NCBI GenBank assembly: GCA_023078555.1
Contig: CM041196.1
Coordinates: 10,124,985-10,188,984 of the forward strand
Direction of reading: 5' to 3'
Length of the DNA: 64,000 nt
From: Ulva prolifera
Taxonomy: Eukaryota; Chlorophyta; Ulvophyceae; Ulvales; Ulvaceae
This document shows, in pieces, positions 52,279 to 64,000 of this stretch (position 1 is its first letter; each line of letters begins with the position of its first letter). Below the pieces are notes generated by a model. The model made no database searches and had not been told where the DNA came from. It saw only the letters and a list, made by a program, of their open reading frames with translations. Position numbers and translations under genes: made by a program.

Positions 52279-55200
52279 GTGATGTCAACAGCTGCACTGT
52301 ATCCGGCAACGCTGCTGCAGATTGCGGATATGACAGCACCGCACGTGGGCAGTTCGAGGCCACGCACTCAGCTTATCAGCCCGTTTGTTGAAGAAGGCTT
52401 GTCTTGCAGGTGCAATGGCGGCGAGGCGGGCATTCAGCGCAGTGCAGCCGAACGCCAGTCCTGCCAGTATCCTCGTCCCGCAAGGTCTCCGCACATGTTT
52501 CATCCTCGGTGACACCGGCTGAATCGAGAGCTGAGAGTGTCATCGAGGATCTCGAGAGATCACTTGAAGCAGACGCGGCGGATGCTATCCAATCGAACAA
52601 GAAGCGCCTGGACCAACTGACCAGCGAAATCGATGCGGAGTACCAGGAGATGTTCTCGAACCGCACGGTGCAGATTGACGGCCAGGACATATCGCTATCC
52701 ATCACCTCCGATGAGGATATGCAGAAGATGGCAAAATCCGAGCCTGAGGTGCGTGCAGCTGCGCAATGCCGCTGCCACGTTCGAGTGGTCAGCGCTCGTC
52801 CACAGAAACCCGCCAATGCGATGGCCTGACTTCCTTCATTGATTCCGTCAATATGCACGTGAATGCGTGGAGCACGGTCAGGATATGTGCGGGATAGCAG
52901 CACAGCGCGCTAGGAGTTCTCAGTACCTACCACGCCTTCTGACCGCAGCAGGTCAGCTGTTGTGCCCATTGCAGCTAGGTCACCAGACTTCCTTCACGAG
53001 AGCCCCACCTCTCAGACTATTGCCTCGAGGACACGTAGATTAACCTACCATGTATCCACCTGCATGCTGACTTTTGTGAGACGGTAGCCATTTAAGATAC
53101 AAGATACGATAGGATACGACAGCTGCCTGCTGATGATAGCAGAGGCCAACCACCACTGCCACTCAGGTGTCAACAGTGCCTCATTCAACAATCAGACATC
53201 TGTGCAGGCTATTCAGGCCCTGCTGTCGACCCTCCCAGCGACCGACGCAGACGCATGGGCCAAGTTCCAGGCCCGCATCAGCACACTCAAGTTGCAGCGG
53301 GCTGAAACACAGCGCAGCCTCACCTCCCTCCAGGCCGGGGTCGCGGCAGCCGCCATCGCAGCCGCCGAGAGCTCGGACTCCGAGGAGGAGGTCGACGCCG
53401 CCGCGGCGGGCTCGGCGCACGCCGCGCTGCACGCACGTGGCCGCACCGCCCCCGTGCAAGTCGTGCTCGTGACTGGCTTCGAGTCGTTCAACCAGAGCCT
53501 CTACCGCGCCGCGGCGAAGGAGGTGCCCCCCCTCTGGCCCGGCATGTACATGCATGCTTCCCAGACATACACATGCATGCACGTCTCCCGGGGAGGTCGG
53601 GCGGCTGTGCTGCTGCAATCAAGCTGTTCATGTGCAACTGAGCTGTGTGCGCTGGTGGCGGCCAGGCGGGGGCCTGTTCCTACCACTCACGCCGACCCCA
53701 CTCCCTCACACCTGGATGCAGCGGCTCCGCGCCGTCCGCCTGCACGACCACGTGCGCGCAACATCCCCGGCCTCTGCGCGAGAGCACCGCCGTGGTGGCC
53801 CCGTGGAGAGCCTGCACAGATTTGTGGGCTGCTCTGCGTACTTGTGTGCTCTGTTCACCGCACATCATGCGCGCTGCACGACTTCCGCGATGTGGAACGG
53901 CGTGCTCCTTGCTGGCAGGCGCCGACAGAGTGGCCTGTGGAGGACACAGTAAAGTAAAGTAAATCTGAATTTACTGAGCCGTATCCTGTCGGACCTTGAC
54001 AGCTCCGACGGTCTCCGTCTTGTGGTGTGTGCGCATCCCGTGGTGCTGCCTGCCTCTCCGACGCCGACGCCGTGAGTGTACACCGACTCCGCCTCGTGTA
54101 CCTGTGCTCAGGCATCTTGTAGTGACAGCCACTCTCAGTGTCCCGCCCCACCTAGCAAAGTAAATCTGAGTTTACTGAGCCGTATGCTATCGGACATTGA
54201 CAACTCCGAGTTAGCGGGACCACATATACCCAACCTAGTAGTCCATTAGTCCGGTGGTGGGGGTGTAGGTGCAGCGCGCCTTCCCCGGCATGCGCCTGTC
54301 CGTCTTCTCGGACCGCGACATCCGCGACCCGGCCCGCCGCGACGCCCTCTCCGCCGCCCTCGCCTCCGCCGACGTCTTTTTCGGGTCGCTCCTCTTTGAC
54401 TACGACGACGTCGAGTGGCTGAAGGCCCGCCTGGCCGGCGTGCAGCTGCGGTTTGTGTTTGAGAGCGCGCTAGAGCTGATGAGCGAGACGCGTGTCGGCG
54501 CGTTTGAGATGGCGGCGCCGGCGGACGGCAAGAAGGCGGGCCCCCCGCCGGCGGTGAAGAAGCTGCTCGGGCTGTTTGGCAGCGGCCGGGAGGAGGACCG
54601 GCTGTCGGGGTACCTCTCGTTCCTGAAGGTCGGACCGAAGGTGCTCAAGTTCTTCCCGATGCGGAAGGCGCAGGACCTGCGTGCATGGTGTGTTCGAACA
54701 TCCCTTTTGCATGTAATTACAACGGACAGAGGCCGGGCATGATCACAGACACCACCGCAGGAGGCAAGAGTCTACACTCGACTACTGATTCACCATTTCC
54801 GTGCACGCCCATCAGGGGCAAATGCCCAGTGTATGTACGATCGCATGTCCCCCCATGGTAGTCCTTGTCTCGGTGCACCTCATGCAAGGCAGCCCAGGCG
54901 CGGTGGTGTGGAGTTGCATGGTGCCCGTACATGATGGCTGTGCATGATGGAAGCCGCCACAGATCTGTCAGCAGCTTGCGGCGCAGAGCTCCCCTCGGTG
55001 TCAGCTCCTGTGGTATTTCGTGAGCGCGAACTTTGACAAAGCTAGGTTTGGCAAGCACGCCGGTAGAACACCTGTCTGCCATGTAGCACTGGCTATTTCA
55101 ACAATGTCACCACTGTTCACACAAGCCCACACTGGTGTGCATTGGTGTCGGGCTTTCGGGTGTTTGATTTCACATAGCACAATTCTGAGTGTCGGGGTCT

Positions 55201-58200
55201 AACACATAGAACAATTCTGATTTTAGAGGATGGCGGCCCTACAAGGTGACTCAGCCCTGATGTGCAGGCTGACGGTGTATGGCTACTGGAACGAAGGCGG
55301 CAAGGGCAACGTCGTCGCGATGCTGCTCTACATCTGCAACCACTTCTTCGCGGACTCCCCGCCCCCCCCGGCGGCCGTCCAGACCACCCCCCCGACCGGC
55401 TGCCTCCACCCTGACGCCCCCGGCCGCTACTTCTCGTCCCCCGCCGAGTACCTGCGCTGGTACGCCGAGCACGGCGCGCTGCGCGGCACCGACGCGCCGA
55501 CGGCCGCTGTGCTGCTGTACCGCAAACACGTGGTGACGGAGCAGCCGTACATCGCACAGCTCGTGCGCCAGATGGAGGCGGAGGGCGTCGTGCCGCTGCC
55601 GATCTTCATCAACGGCGTCGAGGCCCACACCGTCGTGCGGGACCAGCTCACGACGGCGCGGGAGCAGGCCGCGATTCGCTCCGGGGAGCTCGCGCGGCCG
55701 GGCGGGCTCGCGAAGGACGCCGCCGTGGTGCGTGCTGCGTGCTGCGGATGGGATGTGGCCGGTGGCCTGTGAACATCCGCCTTGGCCCGTATTACACTGA
55801 TGGCGTGGCCATCACATGTATGGCATCCGCTATCATCCCCATTGAAATGGGAATCGCGCGGAACGATACAGGCGGATGGTGCTCTTGCATCGACCTGCGC
55901 TTTCATCTGGGACGCACTTGATTTGATTGATGCGTAAGGCCCCCTGGCGCTGACCAAGCTTTAGAACAAAGACACCTCGCAACATTAGTTGCCACCATTG
56001 GGAGAGTGAAGCGCCACCGAGCCCGCGGCAGCATGTAGCTTGAGTGTCCTTTTCGGGCCCAGATTTTGACTTCATCAACGTTTCCACCGATGAGTCTACA
56101 TAATTATGCATTCACACACACGCCCCGATGTGCAGGTGGACACGGTGGTAAGCACGATAGGGTTCCCCCTTGTTGGCGGCCCCGCGGGAACGATGGAGGG
56201 AGGTCGGCAGGCCGAGGTCGCACAGGAGATCCTGCGCCGCAAAAACGTGCCGTACTTTGTCGCCGCGCCGCTGCTCATCCAAGACCTCAAGTCGTGGACC
56301 GACAACGGCGTCGCCGGCCTGCAGTCCGTGGTGCGTGCTGCGCATGCTGCGCTCGTCAGCAAGCTTACAGTCGCACAAACGTTTTGGACATGTTCTGTTC
56401 AACAATGATCTTTATTCGCATTGATGGGGTCCATGCTGTGCGTGCTGTGCACGCTGTGCTGCTAACCGCTGTGGCGAGACTGTGCCTGGGGCATACCTTC
56501 CGAGGGTAATGCCCATGCCGACGCCCCGGCACCGGGATGCCGCCCGGGAAAACAACACCGTGAATGCTGTACAGCATAGTATATGTGTGCGAGCATGCGT
56601 TCCCCTGTCACAAAGTGTAAGAAAAAAGTTGTACAAGTGTAGGTGCTGTACTCTCTGCCGGAGCTCGATGGCGCAATCGACACGGTGCCCCTCGGCGGCC
56701 TCGTGAAGGACGACATCTACCTGATCCCGGAGCGTGTGTCGCGGCTGCTCGCGCGCGTGCGCAAGTGGACGGAGCTCGCGCGCAAGCCCCCGCCGCAGCG
56801 CCGCGTCGCCGTGCTGCTCTACGGCTTCCCGCCCGGCGTCGGCGCGACCGGCACGGCCGCGCTGCTCAACGTTCCGGAGTCGCTTGAGCGCACGCTGGGC
56901 GCGCTGCGTGACGCGGTGCGCCGCTGCTGCCGCTGCCGCTTGTGCTCTGTGCCGTCTCCTCCGTCTGCCGTGTCTGCCAGTCTTTTGTCTCTCGTGGCAG
57001 GGCGTGTTTGTGGTATGCTGTCAGGGTGTGTTTTGTTGCAGTACGGAGAATCATCAGGGTATACACACGCACCTTGATCATGCAGGGCTACGACCTCGGG
57101 CCAGACGTCCCAGAGGACCTCACAGGGGCCGGGGAGGCTCTGGTGTCCGCCCTCAAGCGCCTCGAGTCCCCCGGCGTGGTCTCCCGTGGCGCCGACAGGG
57201 CCACGGCGACCGTTGCGGCTGCTGCCGCAGCCGCTGGCGCCACCGTCGCGGCGACGGATGTCCCGCCGCGGAGCCTGCACAAGAGCCTGGCCTACCCGGA
57301 GGAGTGGGGCCCGACAGAGTGGGGCCCTGTGCCGTTCTTGCCGCGCCCGGACTTGCTCGTGCACAACATGGAGAAGGCGTGGGGGGACCTGTACACGTAC
57401 CGGGGCCTCAACTCGACCGCGCGGGGGGACCTCTTCATTGGCGGCCTCCAGGTATGTACAATCAGCTCTCATTCACATTCTCTGTGCTTTCCGGGGTGCT
57501 CCTCTCTATCGGGAGCTGGGCCGCCACAAATGCTGCTCTTTTTCCGTAGCGGCCGAGCATGAACTTTCCACAACAGCTGTATGCTGCAGCTGTTCAAGTC
57601 CCCGAAGCAGCATGTAGGTCTGTGGTTGTAGGCAAGTGCGCTGCGTTTCAAATTTGCAACGCATGGCCGGGAGAGGTGACGCCGTGCCGTAGATGCATGG
57701 CGAATCCGTGGCACATCGACCCAGCCCATGTGACCCACCCCTTCGTGCCGTGCAGATGGGGAATGTGTGGATCGGTGTCCAGCCTGCGCTGGGTGTAGAG
57801 GGCGACCCGATGCGCCTCCTCTTCGACCGCGACCTCACCCCCCACCCCCAATACGCCGCCTTCTATAAGCACCTCGAGGACGACCTCGAGGCCGACGCGG
57901 TCGTGCACTTCGGCATGCATGGCACCGTGGAGTGGCTACCGGGGTCGCCCCTCGGCAACAGCGGCTACTCGTGGTCAGACGTGCTGCTGAGCGCGCTGCC
58001 GAATGTGTACGTGTACGCCGCGAACAACCCCTCGGAGAGTATTATCGCAAAGAGGCGGGGGTATGGGACCATCGTGTCACACAATGTGCCGCCATACGGC
58101 CGCGCCGGTGCGAACCCTGTGCCCCTCCCGCTTGAATCACTCAGTTCGCTTGTTCATCTCTCTCGCTTCAATGACTTGGTTCTCTTGTTCATCTTGTTTT

Positions 58201-61200
58201 CCTGTTCATCCTTAACAGGAATGTAAAAGAATCTCCTGCCAAGGGTGGCGTGTATGAGCCGGGACACGGCACGGCGTGCATGGTAGTGCGGCGATGGATT
58301 GCTCTCTTCCCCAGCCGCGATGCTCGTGCCCTGATTTCAGAGACGAGGGGGCCGATTGTAGGATGGCAACTCCTTACATAACCCCAGGGTGGAGTGGGTG
58401 AGGCGAGCGTGGTCTGCGTCTGCTTGTCGCCTGCCGATCCGCACTGCTGGATGCTGTGTGTGCTGCATGCTGTGCATGCTGTGCACGCAACCGCAGGCGG
58501 TGTTCCTGCTATGAATCATGGGGTCACCGCACGGCTGCATGGTGCACAAGCTGTTCTGATAACAAGCACCAACAAAAGGTCAACGCCTTTGCGTTGCGCG
58601 CAGGTCTGTACAAGCAGCTGTCGGAGCTACAAGCGCTGCTGTCGGAGTTCCGGGAAGATCCGGAGGCCAACACGGCGCTTAAACCCGCGATCGTCGACGC
58701 AGTGCTGCGTGCTGGGATGCAGAAGGACTGCCCCTTCCGTGTGCCGGACGGCGGCGCGGCGGCGGCGAAGGTGGAGCTGACTCCTGAGAACGTCGATGAA
58801 GTGGACGGGGCAGAGTTTGAGGAGTACTGCACGCGATTGTATGGGTGCGCGGTTCGCAAAGGTCTTCTTTCCAACGTGTGCAGCGCCTGCGCTGTGTCTA
58901 TACACCTGGGTTGGGTCCCCCGATCTCCCGATGTCGGGATTTTGCAAATCGGGCCCGATAAATCGGGAAATGTTCCCCATCGGGCCCGATGACCCAACCC
59001 AGCGATACACAGCTGTGTAGACTGAGAGAAGTGCTGCACGTTGTGGCGTGGGTACGCAATGCACCAAAACGCGGCCTGTTGTTGCATCTGTGCATGATCG
59101 CGCCGGTCTCAGAGCTTGAACCTGCTAGATTTGTACCGCAGACGCACCGTGCATGCATGCATGCGCGCAGCCCCGGCGCACGTCTGCTCAGTTGAGCCAC
59201 GCCCCGCATACGGGCTCCCATGCTGCGTGCTGCGCCGCGCTGTGTGAAATGCAATGCATGGAGGCGTCACGCAACGCGCGCATGCATGCAGGTACCTGCA
59301 GGAGGTGAGCAACCGGCTCTTCAGCGAGGGGCTGCACGCGTTTGGCCGGGAGCCGACGGCCGCGGAGCTGCGGGCGTACCTCTCCGCATACACGGACGGC
59401 CGCCTCGGGGACGGGGCTGTCGAGGCGCTCGCGGAGGCGGCGCCGGCCGACCTGCGGGCAGTCGTGCAGCGCCTGGAGCGGCAGTTTGCGGCCTCCGCCA
59501 CCGGCAACGGTTCCGGTGCGGTCGCTTCTTCGTTGCGCTGGCTTTAGTGTGTGGTGGTATGGCTGGCGTGGACAGCCGTGTTCGCGCGTGTGATTCCGGT
59601 GGCTGCAGGTGCTGGAGGATAGCCTGTGCGACAGCCTCGCGCCGTTCCACAGCTCGGCGTTGCGCCCCCGTCTCTTCCCAGTGGTTGTATCCATGCCATG
59701 CTTGGCCTTGCGCGCCAGACACGCCGAAGCATCGCCTGCCGCGCCGGTCGTCCGCCGCCACAGCTGCAGCGTGCTGTGCATGCTGTGCATGCTTTGAAAT
59801 AGTCCGCGCGCATGCAGGCACCGCAGAGGAGCACGCGGCGGCGCTGGCGGACGCGGCGGAGGTGCGGCGGCTGCTGTCGCGCAACACGGAGGAGATCGAC
59901 TCGTTCCTGAAGGCGCTGAACGGGGAGTACGTGCCGCCGGCGGCCGGGGGGGACCTGCTGCGGGACGGCCCCGGCGTGCTGCCGACCGGTGCGATTCGAT
60001 CTCTGAACAGTTGTCATTCCACGCCCCCTGCGGCGGCCGTTGGATTAAGCTTCTGTGGTCGGGTGCAATCAACGGTCGTCCATCTCTGCATCCGTCGCTG
60101 TGCTGCCCTGTTGTCTGACGTAGCTGCCCCCTCGGCTGCCCTCATGCTGGTCCCACGTGTTTGCGGCAGAGACAGAGCAGAGATGAGTCCCAGGCAAGGC
60201 TGGGCCTTCCTGATCGAATCGAATGTTGTCACCCACTGTCCAGATCGCCGGACGGATGAACAGGTGATGTGACTAAAGGGTGGCACAAGCTTGTTGCCTT
60301 GTCCACCTGACAGCATGACTGTTGGGCGACAGTGCTTTGCTGTCAGGGCACCAGCTGTCAGTGCTTTGCTGGCAGGGCACCAGCTGACTGTCCAAGCTTG
60401 GCATACGCACACCGACCCCTGCAGCACAAGTGTTGTCATGCTGTGCTGTCAGACTGCAAACATGCGCTGCTTCTGAATCTGCTTCTGAATCTGAATTGCG
60501 ACAATTGTCTGATACAGTAGCAGGGGGTCATGAGTCACAGGCGCTGCATTGCAGGCAGCCAACCCACTTGCCAGCCTAAGTGTCACGCATCATCTTGCCA
60601 CACATCATCTTGCCACGCATTATGCATGCTGTGCCATCTGTATCATCAGGACAAAGCCGGATGGGCAGGTAGCACGAAGCACGAATCATGCAGCAATACA
60701 GCATACCATCAAGCAACACCCGCAATACAGCATACATTCAAGCAGCACCCGCAATACAGCATACATTCAAGGAACTCCCGTCATCGTCCAGGCATGTGTA
60801 GCATGCAGCTGCGCTTCCACCGCACAGCAGGCTGTCCAGGCACAGCATGCTCGTGATGCTGATGCTGCGGCATGGCGGCATGGTGACGGCAGCCTTGCTT
60901 ACTACAACAGTAGCACCCCTGCATTCGGCCACAGTGACTACATGGGTCAACCCGTAATTCCAGCCCAGCGATCATCACGATGCCCATCAGCCCACCCACC
61001 AGCTCACCCCCCGTCCGCACACATACCACCCCCACATACCGCCATGCCCCCCCCCCCTCCCACCCCAACACACTCAAACCCACACCAAGTATGCACAAGC
61101 AGGGAGAGGTCAAGTATGTACTGGAATCCACATGAAGCATGCATGAGCAAGCGATTTGTTCTCTGTAGATCACTCATGCAAGTCGGCCTCGGTCACATGC

Positions 61201-64000
61201 CCCTCCCCTCCGCCATCTCGCACCATCCACACTGACACATGCATGGCCCCCATGCAGGGCGCAACATCCACGCGCTGGATCCGTACCGCATGCCCTCGCA
61301 GTCCGCGGAGGCCCGCGGCGCGGCCGCCGGCGCCGCGATTCTCGACGCGCATCGCGCCGCCAACGCCGGCGCGCTGCCGGAGACCGTCGCGGTCAACCTC
61401 TGGGGCCTGGACAGCATCAAGACGCGGGGGGACAACGTCGGGCTGGTGTTGTGGCTTGTGGGGGCGCGGCCGGTGAAGGAGGGCACCGGGCGCATCGCGC
61501 GCTTCGAGCTGATCCCGCTGGAGGAGCTCGGCCGGCCGCGCATCGACGTGCTGTGCAACATGTCGGGGATCTTCCGGTGCGGTGCTGCGTGCTGCGTGCG
61601 CTGTGGCGCGTTTTGTGTAACATGTTGGACACCTGCCGCTGCGGGCTGTACTCGATGTGATGTGTCCCGTGCTTCATGCGTAGCGTGCTTTGGCAGTAGC
61701 TGGGTATCCCGTTTCCCGCTTTCCTCTGCACTCGCATGTGCGCTCATGCATGAAGGCGTGGCCAGGTTGATGGTGCTGCCATCATCCAGGGTGCGCAGCA
61801 CGCGATATCATGCACCGTCAGGAGGGTCGTTGCGACCAGGCACCGCTGCGCCGCCTCTGCACCGCCTCACGTCCGTGCATGAGTCATACGGTCCACAGAT
61901 GCACCGCCCCGAGTCATTGCATGAGTTGATCCGCAGAAGCATTCACCGCGGCAGCCTCGTTTGTTCGTGTCAACGCTCCGGTGCAGGTGCGCTTGCGGCC
62001 GAGTCCGGGGCCGAAGCTCATTACTCATGTGCATGAGGCACATGCATGTGACAGGAAGACAATTACAGATCACCAGCACACCTTGCTGCGCTGCAGGGAC
62101 TCGTTCCAGAACGTGGTGGAGCTCCTGGACGACATGTTCCAGCGCGCCGCCGCGGCTGATGAGCCGGAGGAGGAGAACTACGTGCGCAAGCACTGCGCCG
62201 AGCTGCGCGCGGGCAGCGACAACGGCGTGGATGTCGGCAACGCGGCCGCCCGCCTCTTCTCCAACCCCGCCGGGGACTACGGCTCGATGGTGAACGAGCG
62301 CGTCGGGGCGTCAAACTGGACAAGCAGCCAGGTCCGTGCCCCGCATGGCCTCCGTGCTGCGTGCTGTGCCATCGGCAGGCGAACGGCCACATGGTCCGAA
62401 GCTTTGTCATTGCGCTGCCGATATCCCCATCACACTGTGGATGCTAATGCATCGACGGCATGCGTGCAGGAGCTCGGCGACACGTGGGCGTCGCGCAACG
62501 CGTTCAGCTACGGCCGCGGCGACGAGCGCGGCGCGGCGCGGCCGGACGTGCTGCGGCAGCTGCTGTCCACCACGGACCGCGTAGTGCAGCAGGTGGACTC
62601 GGTGGAGTATGGACTCACCGACATCCAGGCGCGGCCCCCACCCTCCGGTCCCCTTGCAGCATTGTTAGGCCTGCCATCCAGAAATCAGAGCTGAACATCC
62701 GGAGGTTTTCTATGTGATCATCGAGGCACAGTGTGAATTTTCATTCGTACGTTTGCGTATCGGGCCGGTGTCGTGTCTCGCCTCAGTCGGCCGAGATCTC
62801 GCAAGCGCAGGATTGTACATGCGCGAGAAGCACCGGCAGGCTGCCCTGTGTTTCGATTGCACGAGGGAGGTGGTGCTGCAGGAGTACTTCGCAAACACAG
62901 GCGCCCTGGTAGCCGCGGCCGAGTCGGCACGAAAATCTGCAGGCAAGGCGCCGGGACGCGTCGGGTGCAGCATCGTGGAGGCATTTGGCGGGGAGCCACG
63001 GCCGGTGGAGCTCGAGGGGGTGCTCCGCATGGAGTACCGCTCCAAGCTGCTCAATCCCAAGTGGGCCAAGGCGATGGCTAATCAGGCACGCTCCCCTCTG
63101 CCGCCACAGCTGCTTGCCAGCTGATTTGACAGCTGATCTGGCGCAAAACCCGTGTGTCCCGCTATGCTGTTTTCGTCGGGGCAGGTTAAAGAGAATCTGA
63201 TCACATTGCGGGGGTGATGGGGTGGCGAAATCGTCGCCGCGGGCTGGTGTGTTTAGCAGCACGCGAGAGGCCGCGCTGGGCATGCTGCGCCGGCAGGTGG
63301 CGGGGCATGCCCCGGCCCCGGCCGACACGAAGGGAGCGGCGCCGTGCCGACGGGCGGCCTGCGGCAGCTGCGGCTGCGCTGTGGAGGCGCCGCCACATCC
63401 GCACCCCCGCGCTCCCGTGGTGTCCCTGCGTATTCACAGCACGTACACTCGCTGTCATGTGGTGTCTTTGCTTGATTTCCTCCGCACTTGCTGCTTCACA
63501 GCCAAGTCCGTCTCTGTTGTTTGGGCTCACTGCACCTGCCCGGGCAGCCGGGGCCCCCCAGAGACACGGCTGGCAATTTGTCGCCGCTCCTGTGACAGAC
63601 TGTGCACGCGAAGCTGCTGCACAGCGCGCAGCACGCTCCTCTGACCACGCCCGCATGCGACTCACAGCTTCAGCACGGTACAACCCCCCCCCCCCCCGGA
63701 CGTGTGCAGGGCAGCGGCGGCGCGTTTGAGATCAGCCAACGCATGACGGCCATGCTTGGCTGGGGCGCGACGGTCGAGTTCTCTGAGGACTGGACGTGGG
63801 AGCAGGCGGCGGAGACGTACGTGCTCGACAAGGACATGGCAGCGCTGCTGCGCAAGAACAACCCTGAGGCGTTCAAGAACACCGTCGCACGCATGCTCGA
63901 GGCCGCCGGCCGCGGCATCTGGGACGCCCCGGAGGAGGTGCTGCGCACGCTGCAGGCGCGGTACGACGACCTGGACGAGCAACTGGAGAAGGGGGTGTGA
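52279..64000 (+). CDS. CHLH: magnesium-chelatase H subunit (second, BchH/CHLH2-like type)
   Basis: Mg-protoporphyrin IX chelatase large subunit, which binds the porphyrin for metal insertion in the plastid. Exons: E1 to 52748, then 53208-53522, 54269-54687, 55268-55727, 56136-56330, 56643-56915, 57086-57451, 57756-58107, 58604-58844, 59292-59515, 59818-59988, 61258-61576, 62097-62331, 62470-62628, 62882-63085 and 63710-64000. From 53208 on they give 1407 residues in one frame, and E1 adds about 100. Signatures include KAQDLRAW, LHPDAPGRYF, VLYSLPELDGA, WIGVQPALGVEGDPMRLLF, HFGMHGTVEWLPG, YAANNPSESIIAKRRGYGT, NIHALDPYRMPS, LEELGRPRID and YRSKLLNPKWAKAMA. The version CNMSGIFRDSFQNVVELLDD differs from the plant GUN5 version (NCSGVFRDLFINQM, recalled), so I place it with CHLH2. 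The last two introns start with GC. E1 has no in-frame ATG; a start at 52279 (MSTAALYPATLL) is a guess. Confidence 0.88.
53948..54010 (-). repeat. (TTTAC)n-tailed dispersed repeat in an H-subunit intron
   Basis: AGTAAAGTAAAGTAAATCTG, then ACTGAGCCGTATCCTGTCGG and ACCTTGACAGCTCCGACGG; 5' part missing. Confidence 0.75.
54155..54232 (-). repeat. (TTTAC)n-tailed dispersed repeat in the same intron
   Basis: GCAAAGTAAATCTGAGTTTA, CTGAGCCGTATGCTATCGG, ACATTGACAACTCCGAGTTA, GCGGGACCACATATACC; nearly full length and close to the copy at 33160. Confidence 0.8.
58906..59002. mobile_element. hAT-like MITE with perfect ends in an H-subunit intron
   Basis: 97 bp with perfect 12-bp inverted ends CTGGGTTGGGTC and GACCCAACCCAG, flanked by CTATACAC and CGATACAC (7 of 8 match). 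Inside, TCGGGCCCGAT is repeated. The inner sequence differs from the array MITEs, so it is a sister family or a different subtype. It lies in the intron between the exons ending 58844 and starting 59292. Confidence 0.8.
60329..60388. repeat. 29-bp tandem duplication in an H-subunit intron
   Basis: CAGTGCTTTGCTGTCAGGGC plus ACCAGCTGT, repeated immediately with one change (GGCAGGGC). Confidence 0.85.
60648..60682 (+). repeat. GGGCAGCACCG-type dispersed repeat, fragment
   Basis: GGACAAAGCCGGATGGGCAG then GTAGCACGAAGCACGAA, inside the same large intron. Confidence 0.45.
60693..60780. repeat. 29-bp minisatellite, three units
   Basis: GCAATACAGCATACATTCAA plus GCAGCACCC, at 60693, 60722 and 60751. 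Confidence 0.9.
62629..62881 (+). other. GC-AG intron of the H-subunit gene
   Basis: The exon ends GACATCCAG and the intron starts GCGCGG; the acceptor GTGCTGCAG precedes GAGTACTTCGC. A cut here rebuilds the family sequence TDIQ-EYFANTG exactly. A decayed MITE lies at about 62655-62705. Confidence 0.75.
62655..62705. mobile_element. hAT-like MITE remnant
   Basis: TTGCAGCATTGTTAGGCCTG, CCATCCAGAAATCAGAGCTG, AACATCCGGAGG; only the left and middle part survive. Confidence 0.5.
63086..63709 (+). other. second GC-AG intron of the H-subunit gene
   Basis: The exon ends AATCAG and the intron starts GCACGC; the acceptor GTGTGCAG precedes GGCAGCGGC, rebuilding AMANQ-GSGGAFEISQRM. A run of C (about 63684-63697) lies just before the acceptor. 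Confidence 0.75.

Larger units (their letters stand above)
53523..54268 (+). other. intron of the H-subunit gene with two repeat insertions
   Basis: The donor GAG|GTGCCC is weak; the acceptor is GTGTAG, or GTGCAG six bases later (two fewer residues). Both (TTTAC)n-tailed copies in it lie in reverse orientation. Confidence 0.6.

Noticed and set aside
59609..59800. Possible extra H-subunit exon (VLEDSLCDSLAPF)
   Set aside because: The flanking exons (ending 59515, starting 59818) join in phase 1 and give continuous family sequence. Inserting this piece breaks the frame or hits a stop.
1..64000. tRNA, rRNA or other structured RNA genes
   Set aside because: I scanned for tRNA T-arm-like GGTTCRANTCC sequence and rRNA-like blocks by eye and found none that fold. 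A covariance-model search would settle it.

Overview
The window looks like nuclear DNA of a photosynthetic eukaryote, most likely a green alga. It carries a three-helix early-light-induced (LHC-like) protein and a magnesium-chelatase H-subunit gene. Both have plastid-type N-termini or plastid functions and are interrupted by GT-AG introns, with donors often GTGCG or GTGAG and acceptors usually TGCAG. There are no operons or ribosome binding sites, and introns are rich in TGCATGCA-type and TGTGC-type simple sequence. The species cannot be fixed from the sequence alone.

Layout. 1-7.1 kb is gene-poor apart from one acidic, disordered reading frame on the minus strand (1.8-2.6 kb). An ELIP gene lies at 7.28-7.99 kb (+), and EMC2, an ER membrane complex subunit, at 9.30-10.45 kb (-). 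From 14.2 to 41.5 kb there is a head-to-tail array, all on the + strand, of six copies (called A-F here) of one unrecognised four-exon gene. Each encodes a signal peptide, a poly-glycine stretch, one membrane helix and about 300 conserved residues after it. Five copies (A, C, D, E, F) stay in frame across all four exons with the same intron phases (2, 2, 1). Copy B is broken. A deletion relic (36.4 kb) and an orphan last exon (43.0 kb) show that the array is still gaining and losing copies. 43.2-48.1 kb holds only weak exon candidates. A single-exon leucine-rich-repeat protein occupies 48.2-50.5 kb (-), and a small SKP1/BTB-like gene 50.7-51.6 kb (-). From about 52.3 kb to the last base of the window runs a 16-exon-plus H subunit of Mg-chelatase (+). 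Its stop codon is the last three bases.

Repeats. At least three dispersed non-coding families are visible: (1) about 100-bp hAT-like MITEs with CAGTGTTGGGTCG-type ends and 8-bp target duplications; (2) an about 80-bp element ending in a (TTTAC)n tail; (3) an about 50-bp element containing GGGCAGCACCG. They lie between genes, in introns of the tandem family and in introns of the H-subunit gene. Minisatellites (42, 32, 29, 16, 15 and 10 bp units), C homopolymers and three strong palindromes complete the picture.

ELIP and the H subunit both relate to chlorophyll (photoprotection and the first committed step of chlorophyll synthesis). EMC2 and the secreted array family both involve the ER membrane. 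Nothing in the sequence shows that these genes form one pathway. Exon models were made by reading splice signals and phases by eye.
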